Source of the DNA: Patescibacteria group bacterium
GTDB lineage: Bacteria > Patescibacteriota > Gracilibacteria > UM-FILTER-43-11
NCBI GenBank assembly: GCA_018817125.1
Contig: JAHIUN010000002.1
Coordinates: 142,187 to 206,186 of the forward strand
DNA: 64,000 bases
Direction of reading: 5' to 3'
The notes below the pieces were generated by a model. The model was not told where the DNA came from. It saw only the letters and a program-made list of their open reading frames with translations, and made no database searches. Positions 40,133-49,625 of the stretch are shown here, piece after piece. Every line of letters begins with the position of its first letter. The first letter of the stretch is position 1. A program made the position numbers and the translations under genes.

Positions 40133-40882
40133 ATGACGCCTTTTGGTATCAAAAAAACCATCAAGCACGATGAGCTCATTGAACGGCTGCAGATTGATGC
40201 CCGTATGCTTTTTTACGATCATATGATGTACGACATCAATGATTCACTCACCTCTATTCTGGCGTTGTGCGATATTGAGGCCAAAAAATCCATTCCGCGC
40301 ATTAAAGAATACATTTCACGGATCAATGGGTCTCTTCAGAACACCAAGAGCTACCACACCAGTTTCACGGGCGAAAAACGGTTCAATATAACGCTGGTTA
40401 TCAAAAACATCATCCGCGTTCTTGAGGAAGACTATAAACAAATCCAGCTGATGCCATTTGTTTCAGATATAAAAGCTCCTTGTAGTGGTGATCAGTCTCT
40501 TTTTGAGCAGATTATTTTATGTATGCTGGTTGATATGTGTGAAAAGGAAGACAGTGAATCGGGCATTATGCTCGAACTTAAGCAAAAAGAGCAGAACGCC
40601 ACACTCACCTTATTTAAAGACAATTTCACGTTTTCAAAAGAGTGCCAGGCACGAATTAATAAATGGACAGCCGAATCCGATTTTAAAGGGGAAATAAGAA
40701 CTACCTCCAATGGAAAAGGCACAGAGGTTATGATTCAGATGCCTCTTCAGTTTAAAATCGTTCATATCGAAAAACCGCAGGTTAAAAAAAGTCTATTCTC
40801 AAAGAAAAAGGATTCGGTGGTTAAACATTCCCGTTTATTTAAATGGGATGACGTCGATATAAACCCCGGTATCATTTATTAA
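40133..40882 (+). CDS. Degenerate histidine-kinase-like protein
   Basis: 249 residues. 'DHMMYDINDSLTSILALCDI' has the shape of a HisKA helix (H-E-L-R-N-P-L-T), but where the phospho-His should stand the frame offers Asp-Ile-Asn-Asp. Residues 80-215 resemble a HATPase_c fold without clear N or G boxes, closing with 'NGKGTEVMIQMPL', the last ATP-domain strand. A basic tail follows. No membrane or sensor domain and no response regulator. Probably a pseudo-kinase that binds a partner; alternative: an unrelated helical protein. Behind a strong promoter and a long structured leader. Confidence 0.55.
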   Translation: MTPFGIKKTIKHDELIERLQIDARMLFYDHMMYDINDSLTSILALCDIEAKKSIPRIKEYISRINGSLQNTKSYHTSFTGEKRFNITLVIKNIIRVLEEDYKQIQLMPFVSDIKAPCSGDQSLFEQIILCMLVDMCEKEDSESGIMLELKQKEQNATLTLFKDNFTFSKECQARINKWTAESDFKGEIRTTSNGKGTEVMIQMPLQFKIVHIEKPQVKKSLFSKKKDSVVKHSRLFKWDDVDINPGIIY

Positions 40883-41382
40883 ACGATTCCCTTGAATAAT
40901 AATACGATATAAAGTACGCCCAGGATCCGGACGATACGGGCGCCTATTGTTAAAGCAATAAATTCGGATGGCTTTACTCGGAAAACACCCGCAATCAGGC
41001 AGACGGTTACATAAGGCACGGGCGTAAGGGCTCCCAAAACCAGGGTGATACGGCGATACCGGATAAAAATCTGCCGCCATTTTTTATATTTTTTGGGTGA
41101 GATATAATGAAGCGCGCCGTATTCGCCGAAAAAATACCCCACGGAATAAACCAGCAGGCTGGCCGTGGCGCTCCCTAAGATCGTCATATAGATCACGGTG
41201 GCTGGTTTGATGCCAGCGAGTAATCCGCCGATCACCGGCACCTCCGGCCCCAACGGTCCGCCGATGGTATCCACAATAAAACCAGCAATAAAGAGTCCGA
41301 TACCGCCATAAAGCTGGATCTCGGTGTAAAATTCCGCTTTCAGATCTTTATAAAAAAGAATGGTATAGGCAAAAAACGCCAC
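40879..41382 (-). CDS. VTT (SNARE-associated/DedA-like) membrane protein, start uncertain
   Basis: At least 167 residues from GTG 41382. 'LYGGIGLFIAGFIVDTIGG', 'PLGPEVPVIGGLLAG', 'LTPVPYVTVCLIAGVFRV' and 'FIALTIGARIVRILGV' match the small VTT-type transporters (YqaA/DedA-like). The frame stays open upstream to about 41450 and reads as a basic start plus the first half of a membrane helix ('KLSKRKIIRILGYLIFACIV'), but has no ATG, GTG or TTG there (only CTG/ATA), so the true start is unclear or the sequence has a frameshift. The stop overlaps that of the 40133 gene by 4 nt. Confidence 0.7.
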   Translation of the reverse strand: MAFFAYTILFYKDLKAEFYTEIQLYGGIGLFIAGFIVDTIGGPLGPEVPVIGGLLAGIKPATVIYMTILGSATASLLVYSVGYFFGEYGALHYISPKKYKKWRQIFIRYRRITLVLGALTPVPYVTVCLIAGVFRVKPSEFIALTIGARIVRILGVLYIVLLFKGIV

Positions 41383-41479
41383 TATGCAGGCGAAGATGAG
41401 GTAGCCGAGAATGCGGATGATTTTTCGCTTGCTCAGTTTGCGGTGTTTATTTGATGGTATTGTAGCATATTGATACAGC

Positions 41480-41655
41480 TAAAACATTTTTGTTTACAAA
41501 AATGTCAAAGCTGAAGTAAAATAGCGACACGCCCAGGTGACTAAGCTGCGAGCAAGGCGGTTCGCAGTGAAGCTCTCCGAGTATAACGAGGAAGCGAAAC
41601 GAAGAATGATATTTTAAATCATCGACGAAGGCGATATTAAAAATATCAAGCCTGT
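41480..41655. other. Structured spacer before tRNA-Leu
   Basis: ACATTTTTGT/ACAAAAATGT (41486-41507) is a perfect AT-rich hairpin. The stretch to the tRNA contains a partial copy of its 5' end (CGCCCAGGTG at 41531), GGAAGCGAAACGAAG words like those near the CAT tRNA, and GATATTTTAAATC/GATATTAAAAATATC inverted pieces. No gene seen. Confidence 0.5.
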
Positions 41656-41746
41656 GCCCAGGTGGTGGAATCGGTAGACACGCTAGCTTGAGGGGCTAGT
41701 GGCCAACTTTTCGGCCGTGGAGGTTCAAGTCCTCTCCTGGGCACCA
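41656..41746 (+). tRNA. tRNA-Leu (GAG)
   Basis: Acceptor GCCCAGG/CCTGGGC, anticodon stem CTAGC/GCTAG with loop TTGAGGG (anticodon GAG), long variable arm TGGCCAACTTTTCGGCCG as in class II tRNAs, T-arm with GTTCAAGTC, CCA encoded at 41744-41746. The RAYT remnant on the opposite strand begins at its last base. Confidence 0.96.
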
Positions 41747-42288
41747 TTATAAATCCCCCTGATTATTCCGGTCACCATCCCATCCCTGAGGATTGTTCAT
41801 AATATATGCACATATACGATTAAATTCATCCTCATCTCTGATAACCCGATCATGGAATCGTGATTGCCAGGCGAAATTTAGATAATTATTATTTCGACAC
41901 CATCGGGTGACAACCCCTTTAAAATGGTTAACAATGGATGATATTGAATTTGGGATTAATGGGCCGAATGAATTTTTGATTTACCCTGTAGGAACGCGCC
42001 ATGGCGCGTTCCTACAGGGTTTTCATTTATTCTAATAACCCCATGCAAATGGTTCGGCATCACAACCCATGAATCCAATTTTACGTTTTTAAAATGATTC
42101 GGTATTTCCTGCCAATATTGCGCCGTCATACATCCGATTTCATTTAAGCTCATAATTTCATTGCAGATTTTACCAAAAAAATCCTCACGATCTTTTGTAC
42201 AGATCGTTACAAAATAAGAACCCTCGGACGAATAATCGTGTTCGGGCAGACGATATTGTTTCTCTAATTTAAATTTCACAATTTTCAT
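41747..42288 (-). pseudogene. REP-associated tyrosine transposase (RAYT), frameshifted
   Basis: Start at ATG 42288. N-terminal part 'YFVTICTKDREDFFG' and 'DSWVVMPNHLHGVIRI' has the HUH-type His motif of TnpA_REP proteins; the frame then stops at 41956. The other frame continues from about 41975 to a stop at 41747 with 'SSIVNHFKGVVTRWC', 'FAWQSRFHDRVI' and 'YIMNNPQGW', the family's C-terminal part. One extra A in the AAAAA run near 41970 would join them. A 38-nt perfect palindrome inside the N-terminal frame adds about 13 residues. The end abuts tRNA-Leu. Probably an inactive relic; a sequencing error in the A-run is the alternative. Confidence 0.8.
41983..42020. repeat. Perfect 38-nt palindrome inside the RAYT gene
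   Basis: ACCCTGTAGGAACGCGCCAT runs into its own exact reverse complement with no spacer. In the transposase frame it reads as an in-frame insert of about 13 residues. REP/REPIN-like in style and comparable to the GTAGGGACGC palindrome at 12407. Confidence 0.9.
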
Positions 42289-42353
42289 TTAAATACAAAA
42301 TAATCATCAAAATACAATTTAGTATCGTACTTTAATTCAAAATTACATCAAAA

Positions 42354-44492
<2,139 letters not shown>

Positions 44493-44536
44493 CTATTTTA
44501 CCAGATAATTAGCTATTGGACATCGGAAATTGGGCA

Positions 44537-44565
44537 TTGAAAAAAAAGTCAAAATTTGGTATAAT
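44537..44565 (+). promoter_or_regulatory. pilT promoter (extended -10)
   Basis: TTGAAA at 44537-44542, a 17-nt spacer ending TGG, TATAAT at 44560-44565. Element A3 lies between it and the pilT start, so it is transcribed as leader. Confidence 0.7.
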
Positions 44566-44581
44566 ATATAGATTAGTTTAA

Positions 44582-44676
44582 TTAGGATAAATGTGACAAA
44601 TGGGATAGCTGGGAATGTAACTTAGCTATCCCATTTGTCCCATTTGTCCCAGTAAAACCCCATTTATCCCAATAAA
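44582..44676. repeat. Intergenic fold-back A3, word 'GGGAYAAATG', pilT leader
   Basis: AGGATAAATGTGACAAATGG and GATAGCTGGGAATG on the left; TAGCTATCCCATTTGTCCCA and TTTGTCCCAG, CCCCATTTATCCCAA on the right. Ends about 7 nt before the pilT ATG, the same placement as A1 before folA and A2 before efp. Confidence 0.8.
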
Positions 44677-44682
44677 AAAAAG

Positions 44683-45747
44683 ATGGATTTCAACAGCCTG
44701 ATGGCCGAAGTGCTTAAAGCCGGCGCCCCCGATTTACACCTCCATGTGGGGCAGTATCCGATTGTGCGCATGAAAACCGGCAGTATCGCCGCCTTGAACA
44801 CGTATCCCATTCTCAGCAAAGAAGATGTAGAAGCGGTGATCAATAAGATCACGAATGAGGAACAGCGGAAGGTGTTTGAAAAAAATCATGAATTTGATTT
44901 TTCATTCAGTTTTGGCGATCTGGGGCGTTTTCGTGTGAATATTTATCAGGAACGTTTCGGGCCGGCCGTCGCTTTTCGTATCATCGCGCAGGAAATTCCA
45001 ACCCTGGCCGATTTAGGATTGGGGTCTGCCGTGGAACGCATGATTAATTTTCCTTATGGGCTGATTTTAGTGACGGGACCGACAGGAAGCGGTAAGTCTA
45101 CCAGTCTGGCGGCCATGATCAATTACATCAATGAACATCGAAGCGCTCATGTCATCACGATTGAGGATCCGATCGAATATGTATATAAAAGCAAAAACTG
45201 CCTGATCACTCAGCGTGAAGTGAATGTACACACCCATAGCTTTACCAATGCGATCCGTTCCGCCCTCCGTCAGGATCCGGATGTGGTGCTGGTCGGGGAA
45301 ATGCGTGACCTGGAGACTATCGCCGCCGCTTTGACTTTGGCGGAAACGGGTCATTTGGTTTTTTCCACGCTTCATACGCAGGACGCCCCCCAGACCATCG
45401 ATCGTATTATCGACGTCTTTCCTTCCGAACAGCAGCAGCAGATCCGCACTCAGCTGGGAAGTACCCTTAAAGGGGTTGTTTCTCAGGTGCTGGTTCCGCG
45501 GGCGAATGGTGAGGGGCGTGTCGCCGCCCGGGAGATCATGATCACCAATGACGGGATCCGGAACTGTATTGTTCAGGGGCAGACAAACCAGATCTATTCC
45601 ATGATCCAGATCGGGGCAAGTGAAGGAATGGTCCTGATGGACGAATCTCTTGAGAATCTGGCACGGGAAGGCATCATCACTAAAGAGGCCGCTCTGTCAA
45701 AAGCAGCTGATTTCGAAAGTCTTAACAATAAATTAGACGCTATTTAA
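44683..45747 (+). CDS. pilT: Type IV pilus retraction ATPase PilT
   Basis: 354 residues, normal for PilT. N-terminal PAS-like part 'GAPDLHLHVGQYPIVRMKTG', Walker A 'VTGPTGSGKSTSLAAMINYI', Asp box 'HVITIEDPIEYVY', Walker B 'ALRQDPDVVLVGEMRDLETI', His box 'TGHLVFSTLHTQDAPQTIDR' and the PilT motif near 'REIMITNDGIRN' (AIRNLIRE-like). Powers pilus retraction, DNA uptake and twitching. The stop overlaps the next start (TAATG), so the two are coupled. Confidence 0.97.
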   Translation: MDFNSLMAEVLKAGAPDLHLHVGQYPIVRMKTGSIAALNTYPILSKEDVEAVINKITNEEQRKVFEKNHEFDFSFSFGDLGRFRVNIYQERFGPAVAFRIIAQEIPTLADLGLGSAVERMINFPYGLILVTGPTGSGKSTSLAAMINYINEHRSAHVITIEDPIEYVYKSKNCLITQREVNVHTHSFTNAIRSALRQDPDVVLVGEMRDLETIAAALTLAETGHLVFSTLHTQDAPQTIDRIIDVFPSEQQQQIRTQLGSTLKGVVSQVLVPRANGEGRVAAREIMITNDGIRNCIVQGQTNQIYSMIQIGASEGMVLMDESLENLAREGIITKEAALSKAADFESLNNKLDAI

Positions 45748-46331
45748 TGGAAAAAGAACACTTGCCATCAGAGGGGAGTCCCGAAGGCCGTGAACTGGCG
45801 GCCGTGAGTTATTTATGGGTTTTTAGTGTCATCGTTCTTTTAGCCAAGCGTGACAATGAATTCATCCAGCATCACGCCCGCCGTGGATTCGTTCTGTTTT
45901 TAGTCTCGGTTTTACTGTGGGCTTTTCCGTTTCTGCATTATGGGGAGTTCGCGGTTTTGATTTTATCGATGTATGGTTTTGTGACGGCGGCGGTGGGTAA
46001 TGAAAATCCCACTCCGATCCTTTCTGAGATCGCGGACGGCACGCTCCGGTTTCATCACTTCAGGCATTACTGGCATCACGGCAAGCACGGGGTCATCCGT
46101 ATAGTCAAACCTGATCACGCGATCCCCGCACTTCAAAGGGAGATCATCGAACAGGAGAAAGAACTGAAAACACAGGAAAACCTTTTAGATAAAGAAAAAA
46201 GAATGCTTGATATGGAAGAAAAAAAGCTTTCTTCTATGTACACCCGGATGAACGAGGATGAAAATCGTATCCGCCATCTGGAGGATGAGGTGCATATATT
46301 AGAGGGAGAGGTTGAAAAGATGAGAAAATAA
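45747..46331 (+). CDS. DUF4870/Tic20-like membrane protein with coiled-coil tail
   Basis: 194 residues. 'GRELAAVSYLWVFSVIVLLA', 'DNEFIQHHARRGFVLFLVS' and 'LSMYGFVTAAVGNENP' give the three-helix DUF4870-like unit with its 'F.. .HARRG' turn. A His-rich joint leads to a long Glu/Lys coiled coil (about 125-194) in the cytoplasm. Start codon shares a base with the pilT stop, which suggests a job with the pilus retraction motor, for example as an anchor; this is inference. Confidence 0.7.
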   Translation: MEKEHLPSEGSPEGRELAAVSYLWVFSVIVLLAKRDNEFIQHHARRGFVLFLVSVLLWAFPFLHYGEFAVLILSMYGFVTAAVGNENPTPILSEIADGTLRFHHFRHYWHHGKHGVIRIVKPDHAIPALQREIIEQEKELKTQENLLDKEKRMLDMEEKKLSSMYTRMNEDENRIRHLEDEVHILEGEVEKMRK

Positions 46332-46340
46332 TAATCCAGG

Positions 46341-46443
46341 GTTGTCGTTGTGGTTATAGCGGCTGGTGTTGTTTTAGTTGTGGTTGTGGTAACGACTACA
46401 GCTTTTGACTACACCCATACAAGCTGCCACAACTATAACCACA
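46341..46443. repeat. Intergenic fold-back, word 'GTTGTGGTTATAG'
   Basis: TTGTCGTTGTGGTTATAGCG and TTAGTTGTGGTTGTGGTAAC on the left; AGCTGCCACAACTATAACCA and CACC on the right. Precedes pyrH. Confidence 0.75.
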
Positions 46444-46502
46444 CCATTCTTGACCCTGGCAAAGATACACGATAATATGACTTAGAAAAATAATGGAATC
46501 CT

Positions 46503-47207
46503 ATGAAATACAAACGCATCATGCTCAAAATATCCGGAGAGGTGCTGGGAGACAAAAACGGAGAAGGAATCGAACCGGAAGCCCTTAATAAAATCGCTAA
46601 AGAGATCGTTAAAGTGAGTAAAGCGGGTATCGAGGTGGCGATTGTTTGCGGCGGAGGAAATATGTGGCGGTATCGTGACACGAAAAAGGCGGGTATCGAA
46701 CGCACCACGTCGGATTACATGGGGATGATGGCTACTATTATGAATGGAGTAGCGCTCCAGAGCGCGATTGAAAGGCTGGGGGTTTATTGCAGGGTCGCCA
46801 CATCGCTCGACCTTCCTCAGATCGCTGAACCCTACATCCGAAGACGGGCGCTCCGCCATCTGGAAAAGAACCGGGTCGTCATCTGCGCCGGCGGAACCGG
46901 CAATCCGTATTTCACCACCGACACCGCCGCGGCGCTTCGGGCTAAAGAGCTGGAATGCGACATTCTTTTAAAAGCTACGAAAGTGGACGGGGTTTATGAC
47001 GCGGATCCGGAAAAAGTGAAGAACGCCAAAAGATATGACAAAATAGGTTTTCAGGAAGCTATTGAAAAGGACCTTAAAGTTATGGACCAGACCGCTTTCT
47101 CACTTTGCCGTGAAAGCAATATGAAGATCTTAGTCTTCAATATGCATAAAAAAGATGCGATTCTGCAGGCCGCTAAAGGAAAGAAGGTCGGCACACTAGT
47201 TTCTTAA
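46503..47207 (+). CDS. pyrH: UMP kinase
   Basis: 234 residues, hexameric bacterial UMPK type. 'YKRIMLKISGEVLGDKNG' (phosphate loop), 'AIVCGGGNMWRYRDTKKAGI', 'ICAGGTGNPYFTTDTAAALR' and 'LLKATKVDGVYDADPEK' are the family motifs. Converts UMP to UDP after the pyr pathway. Followed by frr, the usual pyrH-frr order of bacteria (often after tsf, absent here). Confidence 0.97.
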   Translation: MKYKRIMLKISGEVLGDKNGEGIEPEALNKIAKEIVKVSKAGIEVAIVCGGGNMWRYRDTKKAGIERTTSDYMGMMATIMNGVALQSAIERLGVYCRVATSLDLPQIAEPYIRRRALRHLEKNRVVICAGGTGNPYFTTDTAAALRAKELECDILLKATKVDGVYDADPEKVKNAKRYDKIGFQEAIEKDLKVMDQTAFSLCRESNMKILVFNMHKKDAILQAAKGKKVGTLVS

Positions 47208-47290
47208 GTTTTTAATTTTTAGTTTTTAATTTTTATTGGAGCATTTACGAGAACTATTAAAAATTAAAAATTATTAATTAAAAATTAAAA
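47208..47290. repeat. AT-rich fold-back, word 'TTTTTAATTTTTA'
   Basis: AAGTTTTTAATTTTTAGTTT and TTAATTTTTATTGG on the left; TTAAAAATTAAAAATTATTA and ATTAAAAATTAAAA on the right. Separates pyrH and frr, a gap that is usually short and plain. Confidence 0.7.
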
Positions 47291-47294
47291 CACT

Positions 47295-47840
47295 ATGTCT
47301 CAACAAATTCTCAATGAATTAGATCAAAAGTGTCAGGATGCTATGGATCATCTGCATCAGGATTATGCCAAGATTCAGACAGGCCGGGCAAACACTGCAC
47401 TGGTAGAAAGCATCATGGTCGACAGTTATGGCGCCAAAGTTCCTTTAAGGGGGGTCGCCACCATCTCGATTCCGGAGCCTAAACAGATCGCAATTCAGCC
47501 TTTTAACCGTGACCAGCTGCAGAGTATTGAAAAAGCATTATTAGAGGCCGATCTCGGTCTGACTCCTCAGAATGATGGTTCTTTCATTCGTTTAAACCTT
47601 CCGCCGCTCACCGAAGAACGCCGGAAAGAACTGGTAAAGCTCGTTCATAAATACGCGGAAGACTCGCGCATTTCTATACGGAACGCCCGTCATGAAGCGC
47701 TTGGGCAATTAAAGGGAATGGAGATCAGTGAAGACGAGCTGAAAGGAAAAGAAAAAAACGTACAAGATAAAGTGGATGAATTTAATAAAAAAGTGGAAGA
47801 GGCGGCGAAAAAGAAAGAAGAGGATGTGATGACTGTATAA
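47295..47840 (+). CDS. frr: Ribosome recycling factor
   Basis: 181 residues (about 185 usual). Three-helix bundle with beta domain: 'AKIQTGRANTALVESIMVDS', 'YGAKVPLRGVATISIPEPKQ', 'LGLTPQNDGSFIRLNLPPLT' and 'RISIRNARHEALGQLKGMEI'. Splits the post-termination ribosome with EF-G. Lacks an SD like its neighbours. Confidence 0.97.
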   Translation: MSQQILNELDQKCQDAMDHLHQDYAKIQTGRANTALVESIMVDSYGAKVPLRGVATISIPEPKQIAIQPFNRDQLQSIEKALLEADLGLTPQNDGSFIRLNLPPLTEERRKELVKLVHKYAEDSRISIRNARHEALGQLKGMEISEDELKGKEKNVQDKVDEFNKKVEEAAKKKEEDVMTV

Positions 47841-47845
47841 CTTAA

Positions 47846-47975
47846 TAAATCCGAAATCCGAAACTCGAAATCCGAAACAATACCGAATGTCCAAAGCCCG
47901 AATGCACGAAATGTTTGGAAAATTTGACATTTGAATTTAGAATTTGTTTCGTATTTCGGATTTAATATTTAGAAT
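47846..47975. repeat. Intergenic fold-back B1, word 'AATCCGAAAC'
   Basis: AAATCCGAAATCCGAAACTC and GAAATCCGAAACAATACCG on the left, a middle 'ACGAAATGTTTGGAAAATTT', and AGAATTTGTTTCGTATTTCG, GATTTAATATTTAG on the right. B2 (49096) and B3 (51045) share the same order and most bases of the middle and right parts. Confidence 0.85.
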
Positions 47976-47985
47976 TTTTTTCATA

Positions 47986-49095
47986 ATGATAATAGTTGCC
48001 ATTCTCGCTTTCATCATCATCTTCTCAATCCTCGTTCTCGTTCATGAATGGGGGCATTTTACGATGGCGCGCCGCGCCGGTATTAAAGTGGAAGAATTCG
48101 GAATCGGCATGCCGCCGCGTGCCAAAACGATTTTTAAAGATAAGAAAGGCACGGTCTATTCGTTAAACTGGATACCGTTCGGCGGTTTTGTCCGCCTATT
48201 CGGAGAAGACAGTGTGAATCCCAAAATCTTAAAAGACAAGAAAAGCTTTGCCAGCAAAAGCATTGCTCAGCGGACATCGGTCATAGTGGCAGGTGTGTTT
48301 ATGAATTTCGTATTGGCCTGGGTGCTGATCACCATAGGCTTTATGGTGGGGATGAAACCCTTTCTGGTTACTCAGGAGGATCTTGAAAAGGGAATTAAGG
48401 CCGGGATCGTTGATGCACAGACGATTTTATATGTCCATGAGATAGAAGAAAACATGCCCCTATCGGTAACAAGTCTTAAAGTGGGGGATTATATTCTGTC
48501 GGTCAATGGAACCAAAGTAACCGAAACGATGGACTTGAGTCAGGTCATAAAGCCGAATGCGCTGACGACTATCCTATATATAATGGGTGATGTGGAAAAG
48601 ACTTTGACCGTTGTCGCGAATGAAGAGGGTAAAGTGGGCATGACCATTTCAACAGAAAATTATGTGCGTGATGTAAAAGAGGTGCGTTATCCGTTTTATC
48701 AGGCGCCGGTAAAAGCCGTTCAGGAGATCGGCCGGCTTTCAGTTCTCACGGTTAAGATGATCGGTACGGTGGTAGTGAGTGTGGTGGCTAAATTTACCGT
48801 TCCTGATGGAGTTGCCGGGCCGGTAGGGATCGCCAAGCTTACTCACACATTCACTCAGCAGGGCTTTATGGCGCTGGTGCAATTTACCGCCCTGCTTTCT
48901 ATTTCTCTGGGGGTCATCAATATCATGCCGTTCCCTGCGCTGGATGGGGGGCGTTTTCTGTTTATTATTTTTGAAGTCATCACCCGTCACCGCGCGAACG
49001 CTAAAATGGAGGCGGTGGTCCATACGGTGGGTTTCGCGCTTTTAATGCTGCTCATTCTGTTCATCACGTGGAATGATATTGTGAATCTTTTTTAG
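47986..49095 (+). CDS. rseP: Site-2 intramembrane metalloprotease RseP
   Basis: 369 residues from ATG 47986. Zinc motif in helix 1 'LVLVHEWGHFTMARRAGIKV' (HExxH), 'GIGMPPRAKTIF', 'IPFGGFVRLFGED', one PDZ domain (about 165-235, 'EENMPLSVTSLKVGDYILSV') and the third zinc ligand in 'NIMPFPALDGGRFLFIIF'. Cleaves membrane anchors of anti-sigma or signal proteins. One PDZ, as in Gram-positive RasP-type shorter forms. Flanked by B1 and B2. Confidence 0.94.
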   Translation: MIIVAILAFIIIFSILVLVHEWGHFTMARRAGIKVEEFGIGMPPRAKTIFKDKKGTVYSLNWIPFGGFVRLFGEDSVNPKILKDKKSFASKSIAQRTSVIVAGVFMNFVLAWVLITIGFMVGMKPFLVTQEDLEKGIKAGIVDAQTILYVHEIEENMPLSVTSLKVGDYILSVNGTKVTETMDLSQVIKPNALTTILYIMGDVEKTLTVVANEEGKVGMTISTENYVRDVKEVRYPFYQAPVKAVQEIGRLSVLTVKMIGTVVVSVVAKFTVPDGVAGPVGIAKLTHTFTQQGFMALVQFTALLSISLGVINIMPFPALDGGRFLFIIFEVITRHRANAKMEAVVHTVGFALLMLLILFITWNDIVNLF

Positions 49096-49222
49096 TAAAC
49101 CCGAAATCCGAAGCACGAAATCCTAAACAATACCAAATGTCCGAAACTCAAATTTATAAAACGTTTGGAGCATTTGGCATTTGAATTTAGAATTTGTTTC
49201 GTATTTCGGATTTAGAATTTCG
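49096..49222. repeat. Intergenic fold-back B2, word 'AATCCGAAAC'
   Basis: CCCGAAATCCGAAGCACGAA and ATCCTAAACAATACCAAATG on the left, 'AAACGTTTGGAGCATTTGGC' in the middle, GAATTTGTTTCGTATTTCGG on the right. Nearly the same as B1 and B3. Confidence 0.85.
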
Positions 49223-49625
49223 GAATTTTAGTAATCGGATAAGGTTTTAAAAAAGTCCGCAATCTTTTTTTCAAATAACTCAATGGCTTGATTAAGCGGT
49301 TTTTTTCCTCCTTCATATTTCACCACCACCTCATCTAAATTCCGTCAACGGAACTCGCTTGAAAAATAAAGAAGACGCTTTAATATAGAAAGCCCGAAAC
49401 GATATTGAATTCATAAATTTGCAGAAGGGCCGGGCTCTCCGATTGCACTCCGATGTTACATCGGAGCACATCGAAGTCCTCCGTTCCAGTCCTCCGATAT
49501 TCATCGGAGTCCTTACACTTCGGAACGCCCTTGCTCGCATCTAAATAAAAACAAAAAAATTGACGGCCACACCATGCCGTCCTCCGGTTTTTAATGTTCT
49601 GTGTTTTTTAATCCCTTTTCTTTCC
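49223..49625. other. Gene-poor region before dnaA with a coding remnant and CATCGGAG palindromes
   Basis: On the minus strand 49228-49345 a frame without a start reads 'LDEVVVKYEGGKKPLNQAIE', 'LFEKKIADFFKTLSDY' to a stop, like the C-terminus of a lost gene. Farther right are CTCCGATG/CATCGGAG (about 49449-49464) and CCTCCGAT/ATCGGAGT pieces (about 49490-49515) in both orientations. I see no DnaA-box cluster (TTATCCACA) although dnaA follows, so an origin is not supported. Confidence 0.5.

Noticed and set aside
49331..49540. 69-codon minus-strand ORF rich in Arg and Cys
   Set aside because: It is the translation of CATCGGAG palindromes, with no domain or plausible start signal.
49096..49625. 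Origin of replication next to dnaA
   Set aside because: No cluster of TTATCCACA-like boxes and no dnaN; the repeats belong to the B family found elsewhere.
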